From the NCBI RefSeq assembly GCF_001636345.1, contig NZ_KV440945.1, positions 2,933,354-2,997,353 on the forward strand: a stretch of DNA of 64,000 nt, read 5' to 3'. Of the stretch, positions 44,635 through 53,413 are shown one piece after another (the first letter of the stretch is position 1; each line of letters opens with the position of its first letter). Under the pieces are notes generated by a model that was given only the letters and a program-made list of their open reading frames with translations, had not been told where the DNA came from and ran no database searches. Source of the DNA: Cytobacillus gottheilii. GTDB lineage: Bacteria > Bacillota > Bacilli > Bacillales > Cytobacillaceae. The position numbers and the translations under genes were made by a program.

Positions 44635-46479
44635 TTAGTTTGTTTCTGCTAGTTTCTTCTTCTTCGCTACACGCTCACGCTCGTTCTTGTCTAGAATTTT
44701 CTTGCGCAAACGGATTGATTCAGGTGTAATTTCACAAAGCTCATCGTCATTCAAATATTCCAATGCTTCTTCAAGCGTCATGATGCGAGGCTTTTTCATT
44801 GTTGCTGTCTGATCCTTGTTCGCTGAACGAATGTTCGTAGCTTGTTTTACTTTTGTAATATTTACAGTAAGATCACTTTCACGGTTATGCTCTCCAACAA
44901 TCATACCTTCGTAAATTTCAGTACCAGGCTCAACAAAGATCACACCGCGGTCTTCTACTTGCATGATACCATAAGTAGACGATTTGCCGCTTTCCATAGA
45001 AACAAGCACACCTTGACGTCTGCCGCCTACTTGTCCAGCAACAACTGGCTGATAGCTGTCAAATGTATGGTTTATAATTCCGTATCCGCGTGTTAACGTT
45101 AAGAATTCAGTTGTATAACCAATTAAGCCGCGAGCAGGCACATTAAAAGTTAAGCGCACTTGGCCATTTCCGTTATTCACCATATCAAGCATTTCACCTT
45201 TACGTGCTCCAATCGATTCCATAATAGAGCCTGTATGCTCTTCAGGAACATCAATTTGTACACGCTCAATTGGCTCACATCTTACGCCATCAATGTCACG
45301 GATGATAACTTCCGGCTTAGATACCTGAAGCTCAAATCCTTCTCTGCGCATATTTTCAATTAAGATAGATAAGTGAAGCTCACCACGGCCGGAAACGATC
45401 CATGCATCTGGTGATTCTGTATTTTCAACACGTAAGCTTACATCTGTCTGCAGCTGCGCACGCAATCTTTCCTCCACTTTACGTGAAGTGATGTATTTTC
45501 CTTCTTTACCCGCGAATGGGCTATTGTTTACAAGGAAAGTCATCTGTAAAGTAGGCTCATCAATTCTTAATACCGGCAATGCCTCTTGATGCTCAACTGG
45601 GCAAACTGTTTCCCCAACGTTGATATCTTCCATTCCAGATACAGCAATTAAATCCCCAGCTTTTGCTTCTTGAACTTCTTCACGCTTTAAGCCAAAGAAA
45701 CCAAAGATTTTCGTTACACGGAATTGTTTAACAGAGCCATCTAGCTTCATAAGAGCTACCTGCTGACCAACCTTCATTGTTCCGCGGAACACACGTCCAA
45801 CTCCGATTCTGCCGACATAGTCGTTGTAATCAAGAAGTGCAACTTGGAACTGAAGCGGCTCTTCACTGTTATCAACTGGTGCTGGAATATTATCAACAAT
45901 TGTCTCATATAGAGACTGCATGTTTTCATCCTGCTTTGCAGGATCTGGATCCACACTAGCTGTTCCGTTGATAGCAGATGCATAAATAACTGGGAAATCA
46001 AGCTGATCTTCGTTTGCATCTAATTCAATAAACAAATCAAGTACTTCATCAATTACTTCTTCAGGACGAGCAAAGTCACGGTCGATTTTGTTTACAACAA
46101 CAATCGGTGTTAAGTTTTGCTCTAACGCCTTTTTAAGCACGAAGCGAGTTTGCGGCATACAGCCTTCATAAGCATCAACGACTAGTAATACGCCGTCTAC
46201 CATTTTCATGATACGCTCTACTTCTCCACCAAAGTCAGCATGTCCAGGTGTATCAAGAATGTTTATGCGTGTATCTTTGTACTGGATTGCAGTATTTTTA
46301 GCCAAAATGGTAATACCGCGCTCCCTTTCGATATCATTTGAATCCATTGCACGCTCTTCTACATGCTCGTTTGTTCTAAATGTACCAGATTGCTTTAAAA
46401 GCTGGTCAACAAGCGTCGTTTTACCGTGATCAACGTGCGCGATTATAGCAATATTACGAATATTTTCTCTGAGTTTCAA
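44635..46479 (-). CDS. typA: Ribosome-associated GTPase TypA/BipA
   Basis: 614-residue translational GTPase that aids 50S assembly at low temperature and under stress. G motifs: AHVDHGKTT (about 14-22), [14 protein letters not shown] (about 76-89) and NKID (about 130-133). The EF-G-like domains follow, with [20 protein letters not shown] and the BipA-specific C-terminal part. The start is TTG, eight bases after AGGAGG. First gene of typA-ylaH. Confidence 0.97.
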   Translation of the reverse strand: MKLRENIRNIAIIAHVDHGKTTLVDQLLKQSGTFRTNEHVEERAMDSNDIERERGITILAKNTAIQYKDTRINILDTPGHADFGGEVERIMKMVDGVLLVVDAYEGCMPQTRFVLKKALEQNLTPIVVVNKIDRDFARPEEVIDEVLDLFIELDANEDQLDFPVIYASAINGTASVDPDPAKQDENMQSLYETIVDNIPAPVDNSEEPLQFQVALLDYNDYVGRIGVGRVFRGTMKVGQQVALMKLDGSVKQFRVTKIFGFFGLKREEVQEAKAGDLIAVSGMEDINVGETVCPVEHQEALPVLRIDEPTLQMTFLVNNSPFAGKEGKYITSRKVEERLRAQLQTDVSLRVENTESPDAWIVSGRGELHLSILIENMRREGFELQVSKPEVIIRDIDGVRCEPIERVQIDVPEEHTGSIMESIGARKGEMLDMVNNGNGQVRLTFNVPARGLIGYTTEFLTLTRGYGIINHTFDSYQPVVAGQVGGRRQGVLVSMESGKSSTYGIMQVEDRGVIFVEPGTEIYEGMIVGEHNRESDLTVNITKVKQATNIRSANKDQTATMKKPRIMTLEEALEYLNDDELCEITPESIRLRKKILDKNERERVAKKKKLAETN

Positions 46480-46752
46480 AAAATTTTCCTCCTAGCCTAT
46501 TTATCAAATAATAGCTTTTAGCTTCATTTTTATACGATAACTGAAACATTATACCATAAACAAACTAGAAAGCTAAAAGCTTTTTATGTAAAATATTTAT
46601 TAAGAATAGCTTTTATAGAGTATTACTAGAGTTTTTCCATCATTGTATGGTAAAAAGAGAACAGAAAGCATCTAATTGAAAGGGTAAGCAAACATGTTTT
46701 TGATGCGGCCATCGCCACAGACAAAACAGCCCTGCGGAAAGGAATGGCGATA

Positions 46753-46938
46753 ATGAAAAAGATTCAATGGCCTTTATTAGCTTGTGCGGTCGCCGCTGCT
46801 ATATGTATTGGAGCAATTGGAATTGCCATTAGTGAAAGAAGTATATTAGGCATTCTAGCATGTATTGCTGGTTTATTTGTTGTAATGGGTTTTGGCTTCA
46901 AGACAAAAAAGAAAATGCGCGAAAAAGGATTATTGTAG
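46753..46938 (+). CDS. ylaF: YlaF family small membrane protein (DUF5325)
   Basis: 61 residues with two membrane segments (about 7-26 and 31-48) and a basic tail KTKKKMREKG. MKKIQWP at the start and SERSILGIL in the turn match YlaF of B. subtilis. Function unknown. I use the second ATG, nine bases after AAAGGA; the first ATG abuts that site. Divergent from typA. Confidence 0.85.
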   Translation: MKKIQWPLLACAVAAAICIGAIGIAISERSILGILACIAGLFVVMGFGFKTKKKMREKGLL

Positions 46939-46943
46939 CGTTT

Positions 46944-46975
46944 AAAAGGGCGATCCAAAGCGGACGCCTTTTTAC
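46944..46975 (+). terminator. Terminator of ylaF
   Basis: AAAAGGGCGATCC pairs with GGACGCCTTTTT (one mismatch) around AAAGC, with the T run closing the stem. Confidence 0.65.
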
Positions 46976-47079
46976 GTGTTGCAGGTTTGTAAGTAGAAAG
47001 TATAAAAAATTTAAATTTCATCCTAAATTCATAAAAAACTAAACAGCTTTATTAGTTTCCCTACAACTTTTAATAACTG

Positions 47080-47106
47080 AAAAAAGTGCAGCAATATCTG
47101 CTGCAC
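47080..47106 (-). terminator. Terminator of the GNAT gene
   Basis: GTGCAGCA pairs with TGCTGCAC around five bases, with TTTTTT following on the minus strand. Confidence 0.85.
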
Positions 47107-47126
47107 CTCCTCCATCACTTATTACG

Positions 47127-47600
47127 CTACATCATCGTCGGTTTGACAAAAATTAAATACTGGACATCTTGCTTGTCTTTTTCAAGCTTGAATTGTTCAT
47201 AGCCGCATTCTGATAAGAAAGAAATCCACTCATTTTCCATGATCGGAACACCCGCATAAATTGCTTTATGACCCTTATCCTTCATTTCATCCGAGAGCTT
47301 GTCTAAAATCCTTTCACCAAAGCCTTTTCTTCTAAATCCAGAATGAACAAGCAATGTTCCAAGCCAAGGCTTTTTATTTGAAGGTGAAGACTGAGTGTGG
47401 TGAGATACGGAAATAGGAGTTCCGCCCAGTTCCCATACTCTCCATTCCCCTCCTGCATACTCATGATCCTTCAAAAAGGTTTCAAGAGTCCTATCTCCTA
47501 ATTCAATTTCCTTCCACTTTGAACTCTGTGAAATTAAACTTTCGAAGAAGGGATAATCTGATTTTCCAAGCATTCTCCATGAAAGATTACCATTTTCCAT
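47127..47600 (-). CDS. GNAT family N-acetyltransferase
   Basis: 157 residues. The acetyl-CoA loop is HSGFRRKGFGERILDKL (about 86-102), preceded by the strand WLGTLLV and followed by YAGVPIMENEWISFLSECGYEQF, the usual late helix of the fold. Substrate unknown. Its first 14 bases overlap the end of yktC, so the two are a translationally coupled pair. B. subtilis lacks a gene in this slot as far as I recall. Confidence 0.8.
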   Translation of the reverse strand: MENGNLSWRMLGKSDYPFFESLISQSSKWKEIELGDRTLETFLKDHEYAGGEWRVWELGGTPISVSHHTQSSPSNKKPWLGTLLVHSGFRRKGFGERILDKLSDEMKDKGHKAIYAGVPIMENEWISFLSECGYEQFKLEKDKQDVQYLIFVKPTMM

Positions 47601-48387
47601 TATGAAGATAATCCTTCATGATCTCATCATGCAATTCTTCATTGGCAAAAAAGACAGAGCCGCCTTCGAGCATATTAAGTTTTTCTCCCCTTAGGTTTGT
47701 TGCACGTCCTCCAAGCTCTTCAATGATAATCAACCCTGCCGCAAAATCCCAGGGAGCGAGCCTTAACGTTAAGTATGCATCAATCCGGCCAGTTGCCACA
47801 TAAACAATTTCTAAAGCAGCTGAACCATATGAGCGTGTACCTCGGGATTTTTTTACAAGAGGTGTTAAAAGACTTGAATCAATCCGTCTGTTTTCTGTCA
47901 CCCAAGTTGCATTTAAACCTAAGATTGATTCAGCTAGTTTCGTTTTGCGCATCTGAGGAATTTTTAAGTCATTGAGGTATGCCCCCTCACCTGAAATGGC
48001 ATGATACAGTTCATCATGAACAACATCATAAATGAGGCCGATTTTCCCAACTCCATCTTCAAAGATTCCAATTGAAATAGCAAAATTACGCTGCTGATGC
48101 ACAAAGTTCATCGTGCCGTCAATAGGATCAATGATCCACACAATGCCTTCTAATGACTGAACATCATCTCCAAAGCCTTCTTCTCCCAAGATACGGTGTT
48201 CCGGAAAGACACTGTTAATTTTTTCGATAAAAAAACGCTCTGTTGCCTGATCTATATCCGTTACTAAATCATTAGCATGTGACTTTGTCTGAATGGTTAA
48301 TTCTTTAGAAAAAGAATCCTTTATTCTATCACTTGCTTCTTTAATCCACTTTTTTGCATATGTATCAATCTTTTTTAAATCTGTCAT
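47587..48387 (-). CDS. yktC: Inositol monophosphatase family protein (SuhB-like)
   Basis: 266 residues. Metal-binding motifs are DLVTDIDQATE (about 40-50), GEEG (about 73-76), IDPIDGTMNFVH (about 90-101) and the C-terminal WDFAAGLIIIEELGG (about 209-223). Probably a magnesium-dependent sugar- or inositol-phosphate phosphatase. Orthologue of B. subtilis YktC by position next to ykzI and yktB. AAAAGGATG precedes the ATG. Confidence 0.9.
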   Translation of the reverse strand: MTDLKKIDTYAKKWIKEASDRIKDSFSKELTIQTKSHANDLVTDIDQATERFFIEKINSVFPEHRILGEEGFGDDVQSLEGIVWIIDPIDGTMNFVHQQRNFAISIGIFEDGVGKIGLIYDVVHDELYHAISGEGAYLNDLKIPQMRKTKLAESILGLNATWVTENRRIDSSLLTPLVKKSRGTRSYGSAALEIVYVATGRIDAYLTLRLAPWDFAAGLIIIEELGGRATNLRGEKLNMLEGGSVFFANEELHDEIMKDYLHNGKW

Positions 48388-48551
48388 ATAGTTAACATCC
48401 TTTTCTATAGGCTATTTTATTTTATCTCCAGATTGTTATTTCAAGTTGTTTAAAATACTTTTAGCTTAAAATAAGCCTGCAAAATATTCAAGTTTCACGA
48501 ATATAACAACTGCACATTGATTGCGAAGTTCATGTTGGTTTTAACATCAAT

Positions 48552-48586
48552 AAACGAACTCCCACGAATGATGGAAGTTCGTTTTT
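48552..48586 (-). terminator. Terminator of ykzI
   Basis: AACGAACT and AGTTCGTT frame a stem with further CCA/TGG pairing. T-rich on both sides; on the minus strand it follows ykzI. Confidence 0.7.
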
Positions 48587-48645
48587 AATCCTGTTGTATA
48601 GATATTAAGAACATTTTTCCCCATTTTCTCCTTCTTAACTACATT

Positions 48646-48840
48646 TTATAAAGCTTTTAGCTTGAGAAGCTCATGTCTGATTTTTTCAAGCTTCTGCTTT
48701 GTTGTTGTTTTCAACTTGTCATTCTCGCTTGTCATTGCATCAAATAAAGTAGCCAGCTCATAATCAAGTTCCAATCTTAATACTGCTGTTCTTTCCTTTT
48801 CGCTTTTTTTCGTTTTGGTTGAATTTACAAGTTGTTTCAT
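48646..48840 (-). CDS. ykzI: Small YkzI-like protein, 64 aa
   Basis: Charged, helical protein (ERTAVLRLELDYELATLFDAM, then KQKLEKIRHELLKLKAL) likely forming a coiled coil. The slot between yktB and yktC is that of ykzI in B. subtilis, which is the main basis for the symbol. I use the ATG nine bases after GGAAGGGG; an in-frame TTG seven codons earlier is the site itself. Function unknown. Confidence 0.72.
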   Translation of the reverse strand: MKQLVNSTKTKKSEKERTAVLRLELDYELATLFDAMTSENDKLKTTTKQKLEKIRHELLKLKAL

Positions 48841-49015
48841 TAGACAATACACCCCTTCCAAGTTATCAACAAAGTTTTTCTTAAAAGATATTCAAGTCTT
48901 AAATTTTCTGATTATTTTTACTATTATCTTATGCTCTGTCTTCTGAATTGCAACAAAATTGTGCGATAACCTACCTTTTAATCTCATGCATTCTATTTCT
49001 TCTTTGCCTGCAGAT

Positions 49016-49024
49016 TATGCTACA
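49016..49024 (+). promoter_or_regulatory. Extended -10 promoter of yktB
   Basis: TGCTACAAT, that is TGn followed by TACAAT (five of six). No good -35 lies 17 bases upstream, which is tolerable for an extended -10. The yktB ATG is 30 bases downstream. Confidence 0.5.
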
Positions 49025-49054
49025 ATATTTGACATAGTAAGAGGAGGTTTCAAT

Positions 49055-49675
49055 ATGACATTTTCAGGTTTTACAAATGATGATTTTTCGGTCTTCACTA
49101 TAGATGGTCTTGATGAACGAATGGATGCTCTAAAGACTACCATCCGCCCAAAGCTAGACGATTTAGGCAAACACTTCTCAACGGTGCTATCGGCCGAGAC
49201 TGGAAATGAGATTTTTCCGCATGTTGCCCGTCATGCCAGAAGAACCAAAAACCCGCCAAATGATACTTGGGTTGCATTTGCGTCAAGCCCCCGCGGTTAT
49301 AAAATGCTGCCTCATTTTCAAATTGGTCTTTGGGAAACACATGTTTTCATTTGGTTTGCGATGATTTATGAAGCTCCAAATAAAGAAGAATACGGTAAAA
49401 AGCTAGAGGATCATCTTGATAAACTTTATCATGAAATTCCAAAAGATTTTGTTTGGTCAGGCGATCATACGAAGCCTGGAGTTTACAAACACAGTGATTT
49501 ATCAAAAGATGAACTTAAAAACCTATTTATCCGTCTGCAAACTGTCAAAAAAGCTGAAATTCTCTGTGGCGTTAACATTAGCCGTGAGGATGCTATAAAG
49601 ATGAATGGCAATGACTTTATCACAGCTGCAGATCATGTATTTAAAAAATTATTACCCTTCTATAAAATGGCGTAA
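49055..49675 (+). CDS. yktB: UPF0637 family protein YktB (DUF1054)
   Basis: 206 residues. [41 protein letters not shown] and [20 protein letters not shown] (about 90-109) match the UPF0637 family. Structure known for a homologue, function not. The ATG follows AGAGGAGG by seven bases; upstream in-frame ATGs overlap the promoter and are rejected. Convergent with yktA. Confidence 0.92.
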   Translation: MTFSGFTNDDFSVFTIDGLDERMDALKTTIRPKLDDLGKHFSTVLSAETGNEIFPHVARHARRTKNPPNDTWVAFASSPRGYKMLPHFQIGLWETHVFIWFAMIYEAPNKEEYGKKLEDHLDKLYHEIPKDFVWSGDHTKPGVYKHSDLSKDELKNLFIRLQTVKKAEILCGVNISREDAIKMNGNDFITAADHVFKKLLPFYKMA

Positions 49676-49702
49676 ACATAGTGAAATGGTACATTAAAAT
49701 AC

Positions 49703-49729
49703 AAAAAACCTCCCAAGGGAGGTTTTTTA
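49703..49729. terminator. Bidirectional terminator between yktB and yktA
   Basis: AAAAAACCTCCC pairs with GGGAGGTTTTTT around AA plus fraying; T runs on both strands. Confidence 0.9.
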
Positions 49730-50002
49730 CTTTTTCATTTTGACTACATTGCCAGCTTCAGTTTCCTTAGCTGCTTTTACTGTACGAAATGGGGAATAGC
49801 CGCTCATTTCCTCAAAGTCATTGCATAGATTTCTTTCATCAGATTTTCCTGGCACAATTTCTTTAAAGCGACGGTATGACTTCATCAGTTCTTCACGTTC
49901 AATCCCTTTTTCGTATGCTCTTTCAATGCTTTGATAAAATTGGATTACATCAATAATTTCTTCAGTCTTCCAATGATGTTCAATCGGATATTGATATTCC
50001 AA
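49727..50002 (-). CDS. yktA: UPF0223 family protein YktA
   Basis: 91 residues. EYQYPIEHHWKTEEIIDVIQFYQ (about 2-24) and YRRFKEIVPGKSDERNLCNDFEE (in part, about 43-65) match UPF0223. Small helical protein, function unknown. The start is TTG, about eight bases after TAAGGAGG. Divergent from speA. Confidence 0.9.
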   Translation of the reverse strand: MEYQYPIEHHWKTEEIIDVIQFYQSIERAYEKGIEREELMKSYRRFKEIVPGKSDERNLCNDFEEMSGYSPFRTVKAAKETEAGNVVKMKK

Positions 50003-50290
50003 AGGTCATCCTCCTTACGTTTTATCTCCTGCTGATTTTACTCTAAGTAGAATGCCAGCGCAAACATGTAAGCTTCTTTTTTGTGATGCTTGTAAGGGCT
50101 TTGCTCTGTCTAAAAATATGGAATAAAATGTTTTTAAACAAGATTATAAATTCTCCAATGAAAGAATGTTTATTTTATCCTTTTTACCCGAAAACTAATG
50201 GGGTATGAAGTTTCTATGCAAAGGCGATGAATAATGCTATAATGCAGATGTTTTATTGCAAATTAGAATTTAAAGAGGTGTGGAAATACA

Positions 50291-51766
50291 TTGTCTCAAA
50301 CTGAAACACCGTTATTTAGCGGCTTATTGGCACATGCAAAAAAGAATCCTGTACAATTCCATATTCCCGGTCATAAAAAAGGGACAGGAATTGACCCTGA
50401 ATTTAAAGAATTTATTGGAGAAAATGCATTATCTATTGATTTAATTAATATTGGACCTCTGGATGACCTGCACCAGCCTAAAGGCATGATCAAGCAGGCA
50501 CAAGACCTGGCAGCTGAAGCTTTTGGTGCTGAACATACATTTTTCTCAGTACAAGGAACCAGCGGAGCTATTATGACAATGGTTATGTCCGTCTGCGGCC
50601 CTGGCGATAAAATTATCGTACCCAGAAATGTTCATAAATCAGTTATGTCTGCCATTGTTTTTTCTGGTGCCACTCCTATTTTTATTCATCCCGAAATTGA
50701 TACTGAGTTAGGGATATCTCATGGTATTACAACAGATTCTGTAGCAAGAGCTCTTGAGCAGCACCCTGATGCAAAAGGATTACTTGTTATTAATCCAACG
50801 TATTTTGGTGTATCTGCAGACTTAAAAAAAATTGTTGAAATATCACATTCATATAATGTTCCTGTTCTTGTCGATGAAGCACATGGAGTTCATATTCATT
50901 TTCATGAAAGCCTGCCGATGTCTGCCATGCAGGCTGGAGCAGATTTAGCCGCAACAAGTGTTCACAAACTTGGCGGTTCCATGACACAGAGCTCTGTTTT
51001 AAATATGCAAGGTAATCTCGTTTCACATAAGCGCGTACAATCGATTTTAAGCATGCTAACTACCACATCAACTTCATATCTTCTTCTCGCTTCATTAGAC
51101 GTTGCCAGAAAAAGACTTGCAACGGAAGGACATGAACTAATTGAAAAAACAATTCAATTGGCACAGTCCATTCGAAAACGCATCAATGAACTCGATCACC
51201 TATATTGTGTAGGAGAAGAAGTATTAGAGACACATGCTGCTTATGATTACGATCCAACAAAGTTAATTATATCTGTAAAGGAACTGGGAATTAACGGCTT
51301 CGATGTTGAACTATGGCTGAGAGAGCGATATAACATCGAGGTTGAAATGTCTGACTTGTACAATATTTTATGTATTGTCACCCCAGGAGACACAGAGAAG
51401 GAAGCTGATATTCTAATCAATGCTTTAAGAGAGTTATCGATTGAATATCACGGAAAAGCTGAGAAGATTAATACGACTCAAGAGGTACTTTTGCCTCATA
51501 TTCCTGTCCTTGCTTTAACTCCGCGTGACGCTTTTTATGCGGATACAGAGCTTGTTCCATTTGATGAGTCTGAAGGCAGAATTATTGCTGAATTTATCAT
51601 GGTGTACCCTCCTGGCATTCCAATTTTTATACCTGGAGAAATCATCACGACCGATAACCTCCGTTATATTAAAACCAATATGGAAGCAGGATTGCCAGTT
51701 CAAGGGCCAGAGGATTATGACTTTAAATACTTGCGGGTTATTAAAGAACACCGGGCAATTCGATAA
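50291..51766 (+). CDS. speA: Arginine decarboxylase (Orn/Lys/Arg decarboxylase fold I)
   Basis: PLP-dependent decarboxylase giving agmatine for polyamine synthesis. 491 residues, near-identical architecture to B. subtilis SpeA. QFHIPGHKKGTG (about 22-33), DEAHGVHIHFHESLPMSAMQ (about 196-215) and ATSVHKLGGSMTQSS with the Schiff-base Lys about 226. The substrate follows the orthologue; lysine decarboxylases of the same fold are close. The start is TTG giving MSQTETP, ten bases after GAGGTG. SR1 lies head-on downstream. Confidence 0.93.
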   Translation: MSQTETPLFSGLLAHAKKNPVQFHIPGHKKGTGIDPEFKEFIGENALSIDLINIGPLDDLHQPKGMIKQAQDLAAEAFGAEHTFFSVQGTSGAIMTMVMSVCGPGDKIIVPRNVHKSVMSAIVFSGATPIFIHPEIDTELGISHGITTDSVARALEQHPDAKGLLVINPTYFGVSADLKKIVEISHSYNVPVLVDEAHGVHIHFHESLPMSAMQAGADLAATSVHKLGGSMTQSSVLNMQGNLVSHKRVQSILSMLTTTSTSYLLLASLDVARKRLATEGHELIEKTIQLAQSIRKRINELDHLYCVGEEVLETHAAYDYDPTKLIISVKELGINGFDVELWLRERYNIEVEMSDLYNILCIVTPGDTEKEADILINALRELSIEYHGKAEKINTTQEVLLPHIPVLALTPRDAFYADTELVPFDESEGRIIAEFIMVYPPGIPIFIPGEIITTDNLRYIKTNMEAGLPVQGPEDYDFKYLRVIKEHRAIR

Positions 51767-51825
51767 AAGATAAAATGCATTTTAATTTCGGGCAGACTTT
51801 GATCATGAAGCCTTTCGAATATGTA

Positions 51826-51858
51826 AAATAGCCGCCCATCTGATTGGGCGGCTTATAT
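51826..51858. terminator. Bidirectional terminator for speA and SR1
   Basis: GCCGCCCA (51831-51838) pairs with TGGGCGGC (51845-51852) around six bases. The tail is TTATATTAC on the plus strand and TATTTTAC on the minus strand. Confidence 0.85.
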
Positions 51859-51949
51859 TACTTGCTAAAAAACTGGTCGTTTTCACCATCTATTTTCAAA
51901 CTAACTTCTTCACTGTAAAGCTTTTTGACTGCACCAGCCTTACGGTTTC

Positions 51950-52072
51950 TTACTTCTCCTGCTGATTAGGCGGGTCACATTGGCAGCTTCCTTTTGAATA
52001 TAATACAGTCACCTTTTCATCCTCGAAATGTTCGATAGTTGAATTACAAGTTTGGCATACGATTGTACCCAT
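51950..52072 (-). CDS. sr1P: SR1P peptide (GapA-binding), 40 aa
   Basis: A short gene reading MGTIVCQTCNSTIEHFEDEK, then VTVLYSKGSCQCDPP and a hydrophilic end. MGTIVCQxC, the IEHFEDEKVTVLY core and the C-terminal cysteine pair match SR1P of other Bacillaceae. In B. subtilis SR1P binds glyceraldehyde-3-phosphate dehydrogenase GapA, stabilises gapA mRNA and promotes a GapA-RNase J1 interaction. A GGGAGAG site lies about eight bases before the ATG. Confidence 0.88.
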   Translation of the reverse strand: MGTIVCQTCNSTIEHFEDEKVTVLYSKGSCQCDPPNQQEK

Positions 52073-52107
52073 CTGCTCATCTCTCCCTTAATATCATATT
52101 CATTTAT

Positions 52108-52121
52108 TGAAAGCGCTTTAT
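52108..52121 (-). promoter_or_regulatory. cre (CcpA) site at the SR1 transcription start
   Basis: TGAAAGCGCTTTAT matches TGWAANCGNTNWCA at 12 of 14 positions, with the AAAGCGCTTT palindromic core intact. It begins about three bases downstream of the predicted start, a position where bound CcpA would block transcription. Confidence 0.65.
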
Positions 52122-52130
52122 CTACTATCT

Positions 52131-52159
52131 ATAATAATATGACACTATTTAAAAATCAA
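52131..52159 (-). promoter_or_regulatory. Sigma-A promoter of SR1
   Basis: TTGATT (52159-52154), a 17-base spacer and TATTAT (52136-52131): four and five matches of six. Predicted start near 52124. Confidence 0.75.
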
Positions 52160-52167
52160 GATCAAAT

Positions 52168-52228
52168 TGTATAACACATTTAATTATTTTACATTATTGT
52201 ATGTCATAATAAGTATTAATACAGCATA
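52168..52228 (-). promoter_or_regulatory. Three CcpN-type boxes upstream of the SR1 promoter
   Basis: Minus strand TGTGTTATACA (52178-52168) and TATGACATACA (52208-52198) each fit the published CcpN consensus TRTGHYATAYW at all 11 positions. TATGCTGTATT (52228-52218) fits at 10 of 11. The boxes are 30 and 20 bp apart, about three and two helical turns, so all face one side of the helix. CcpN represses gapB, pckA and sr1 in B. subtilis. Confidence 0.7.
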
Positions 52229-52234
52229 TATGAA

Positions 52235-52402
52235 TGACTTTTAATTGAGCAGACTGTTAATGAGTTTAATCAAGGGAACGAAGATTTGGATGTTTGGAGA
52301 ATGCATAGGGAAACTGGAGATTATTACAATGCGCAAAGAAAGTTAGTGTTAAACCCGAACGACTCTGTATGCTTTTTTCAACTATTAGTCGCTCGGGCTT
52401 AA
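52235..52402 (+). pseudogene. Coding-like remnant of an unrecognised gene
   Basis: After a stop at 52232-52234, an open frame of about 55 codons encodes VNEFNQGNEDLDVWRMHRET, then GDYYNAQRKLVLNP. This has protein-like composition but no start codon or ribosome binding site at its head. Its last third coincides with a CCCGA..TCGGG hairpin (52354-52397), so the natural C-terminus may be altered. It looks like the 3' end of a deleted gene. I do not recognise the family. Confidence 0.4.
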
Positions 52403-52581
52403 TGTAAAGTTTTAGTACAATCATTTAAAATTAGTGTTCAAAGGAACTGAGAGACTGGCATAAAAAAATGGAAAAGCAGGATTGGCCTATTTGCAAGCCT
52501 TTCTTCACACAAACATCTGTGTTCTCACTTCAACTGGGCCAATAAGGTTCAACTTGATAAGCGCTTCGCAAAACACCATCT

Positions 52582-52869
52582 TTAACTAACATGTGTTCCT
52601 GGGATCGCATCTTTGAAAAATTGAACAAGATCTTCTGTTTGATTTGTGGTTTCAATTTTGAATATTTTCTGCACGGAATGCGAATCTTCGAGGTCAAGCG
52701 GATCAAGGAGGATCGAACGGCCAGTTTGCATACAGGTCACAAGAGGTTTTTTATAAAATAGATTTGTATAAACGATAGCAAAATCATAACGCTTTAACTT
52801 GGTTGCAAAGCCGGCAAAACGTACAGTTACATTTTCATGTTCATCATAAATTTTAGAAAAATTGTCCAT
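52582..52869 (-). CDS. DUF3055 family protein, 95 aa
   Basis: MDNFSKIYDEHENVTVRFAGF, KRYDFAIVYTNLFYKKPLVTCMQTGRS-type sequence (in part, about 29-52) and LLDPLDLED match the DUF3055 family of Bacillales. Small soluble protein, unknown function. The ATG is set by AAGGAGGTG five to six bases upstream; an ATG 23 codons earlier has no site. Downstream on the minus strand a GGCCAAT-closed hairpin (about 52473-52547) may terminate it. Confidence 0.85.
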   Translation of the reverse strand: MDNFSKIYDEHENVTVRFAGFATKLKRYDFAIVYTNLFYKKPLVTCMQTGRSILLDPLDLEDSHSVQKIFKIETTNQTEDLVQFFKDAIPGTHVS

Positions 52870-53055
52870 ATGGCACCTCCTTTTTTTCAAACTATTTAGA
52901 ATACTATTGTATTGCGAACTTCTCATTTTATCAACCATAATTATTAATCGTTAATAAAGTTGTCATATGTTTTTATTCAATGATAGAATATTTAAGGGCA
53001 TGATCTTAATACGTCGCAAGTAAACTAAATGATTATACATACTTTGAGGTGTCAG

Positions 53056-53397
53056 ATGAATAAAAAAATTGTTGTAATCCTTTTGCTATCTTTAGCATTT
53101 ACACTTATTTCGCCTTTCGTTTTTAATGCATTTGTTGCAGACAAACCTGCTGAGCTCCCATATAAAGCTGTTTTTGGTGCACCATTTCCTTATTTAGGAC
53201 AAGTAAAGGAGCTTCCGGAAGATACTGCCTCCTATCCTGTCATAGTGGAGTTCAATTCACCATTTGAGGAAGAGACAGACTTTAGCGTTATTCCTTTCGC
53301 TTTATCTCTGCTTTGTTTTTTTCTGCTTTTCTTCTCTATTTATACCATCATCGCAAGATTTATGGACCGGAAGCCTGCAGAAAAGGAGCCTAAATAA
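53056..53397 (+). CDS. Two-pass membrane protein of unknown function, 113 aa
   Basis: Two hydrophobic segments (about 5-25 and 78-99) flank an extracellular loop of about 50 residues (DKPAELPYKAVFGAPFPYLGQ). The C-terminus is basic. I do not recognise the family. A GAGGTG site lies four bases before the chosen ATG, which is close; an upstream ATG nine codons earlier has none. Its terminator begins inside the last codons. Convergent with the deacetylase gene. Confidence 0.65.
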   Translation: MNKKIVVILLLSLAFTLISPFVFNAFVADKPAELPYKAVFGAPFPYLGQVKELPEDTASYPVIVEFNSPFEEETDFSVIPFALSLLCFFLLFFSIYTIIARFMDRKPAEKEPK

Positions 53398-53409
53398 GGC
53401 TCCTTTTTT
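53382..53409. terminator. Terminator overlapping the end of the 53056-53397 gene
   Basis: AAAAGGAGCC pairs with GGCTCCTTTT around seven bases that include the stop codon, followed by more T. The stem covers the codons for KEPK. Confidence 0.85.
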
Positions 53410-53413
53410 ATAA

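Larger units (their letters stand above)
51826..52124 (-). ncRNA. sr1: SR1 dual-function regulatory RNA (homologue)
   Basis: Runs from the promoter at 52131-52159 to the terminator at 51831-51852, about 300 nt. B. subtilis SR1 (205 nt) lies beside speA and encodes SR1P; it also base-pairs with ahrC mRNA, and is repressed by CcpN and CcpA under glycolytic conditions. Here the same neighbour, the same peptide and the same two kinds of site occur. Transcript ends are predicted. The extra length relative to B. subtilis lies in the leader and in the roughly 100 nt between the SR1P stop and the terminator. Confidence 0.8.
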
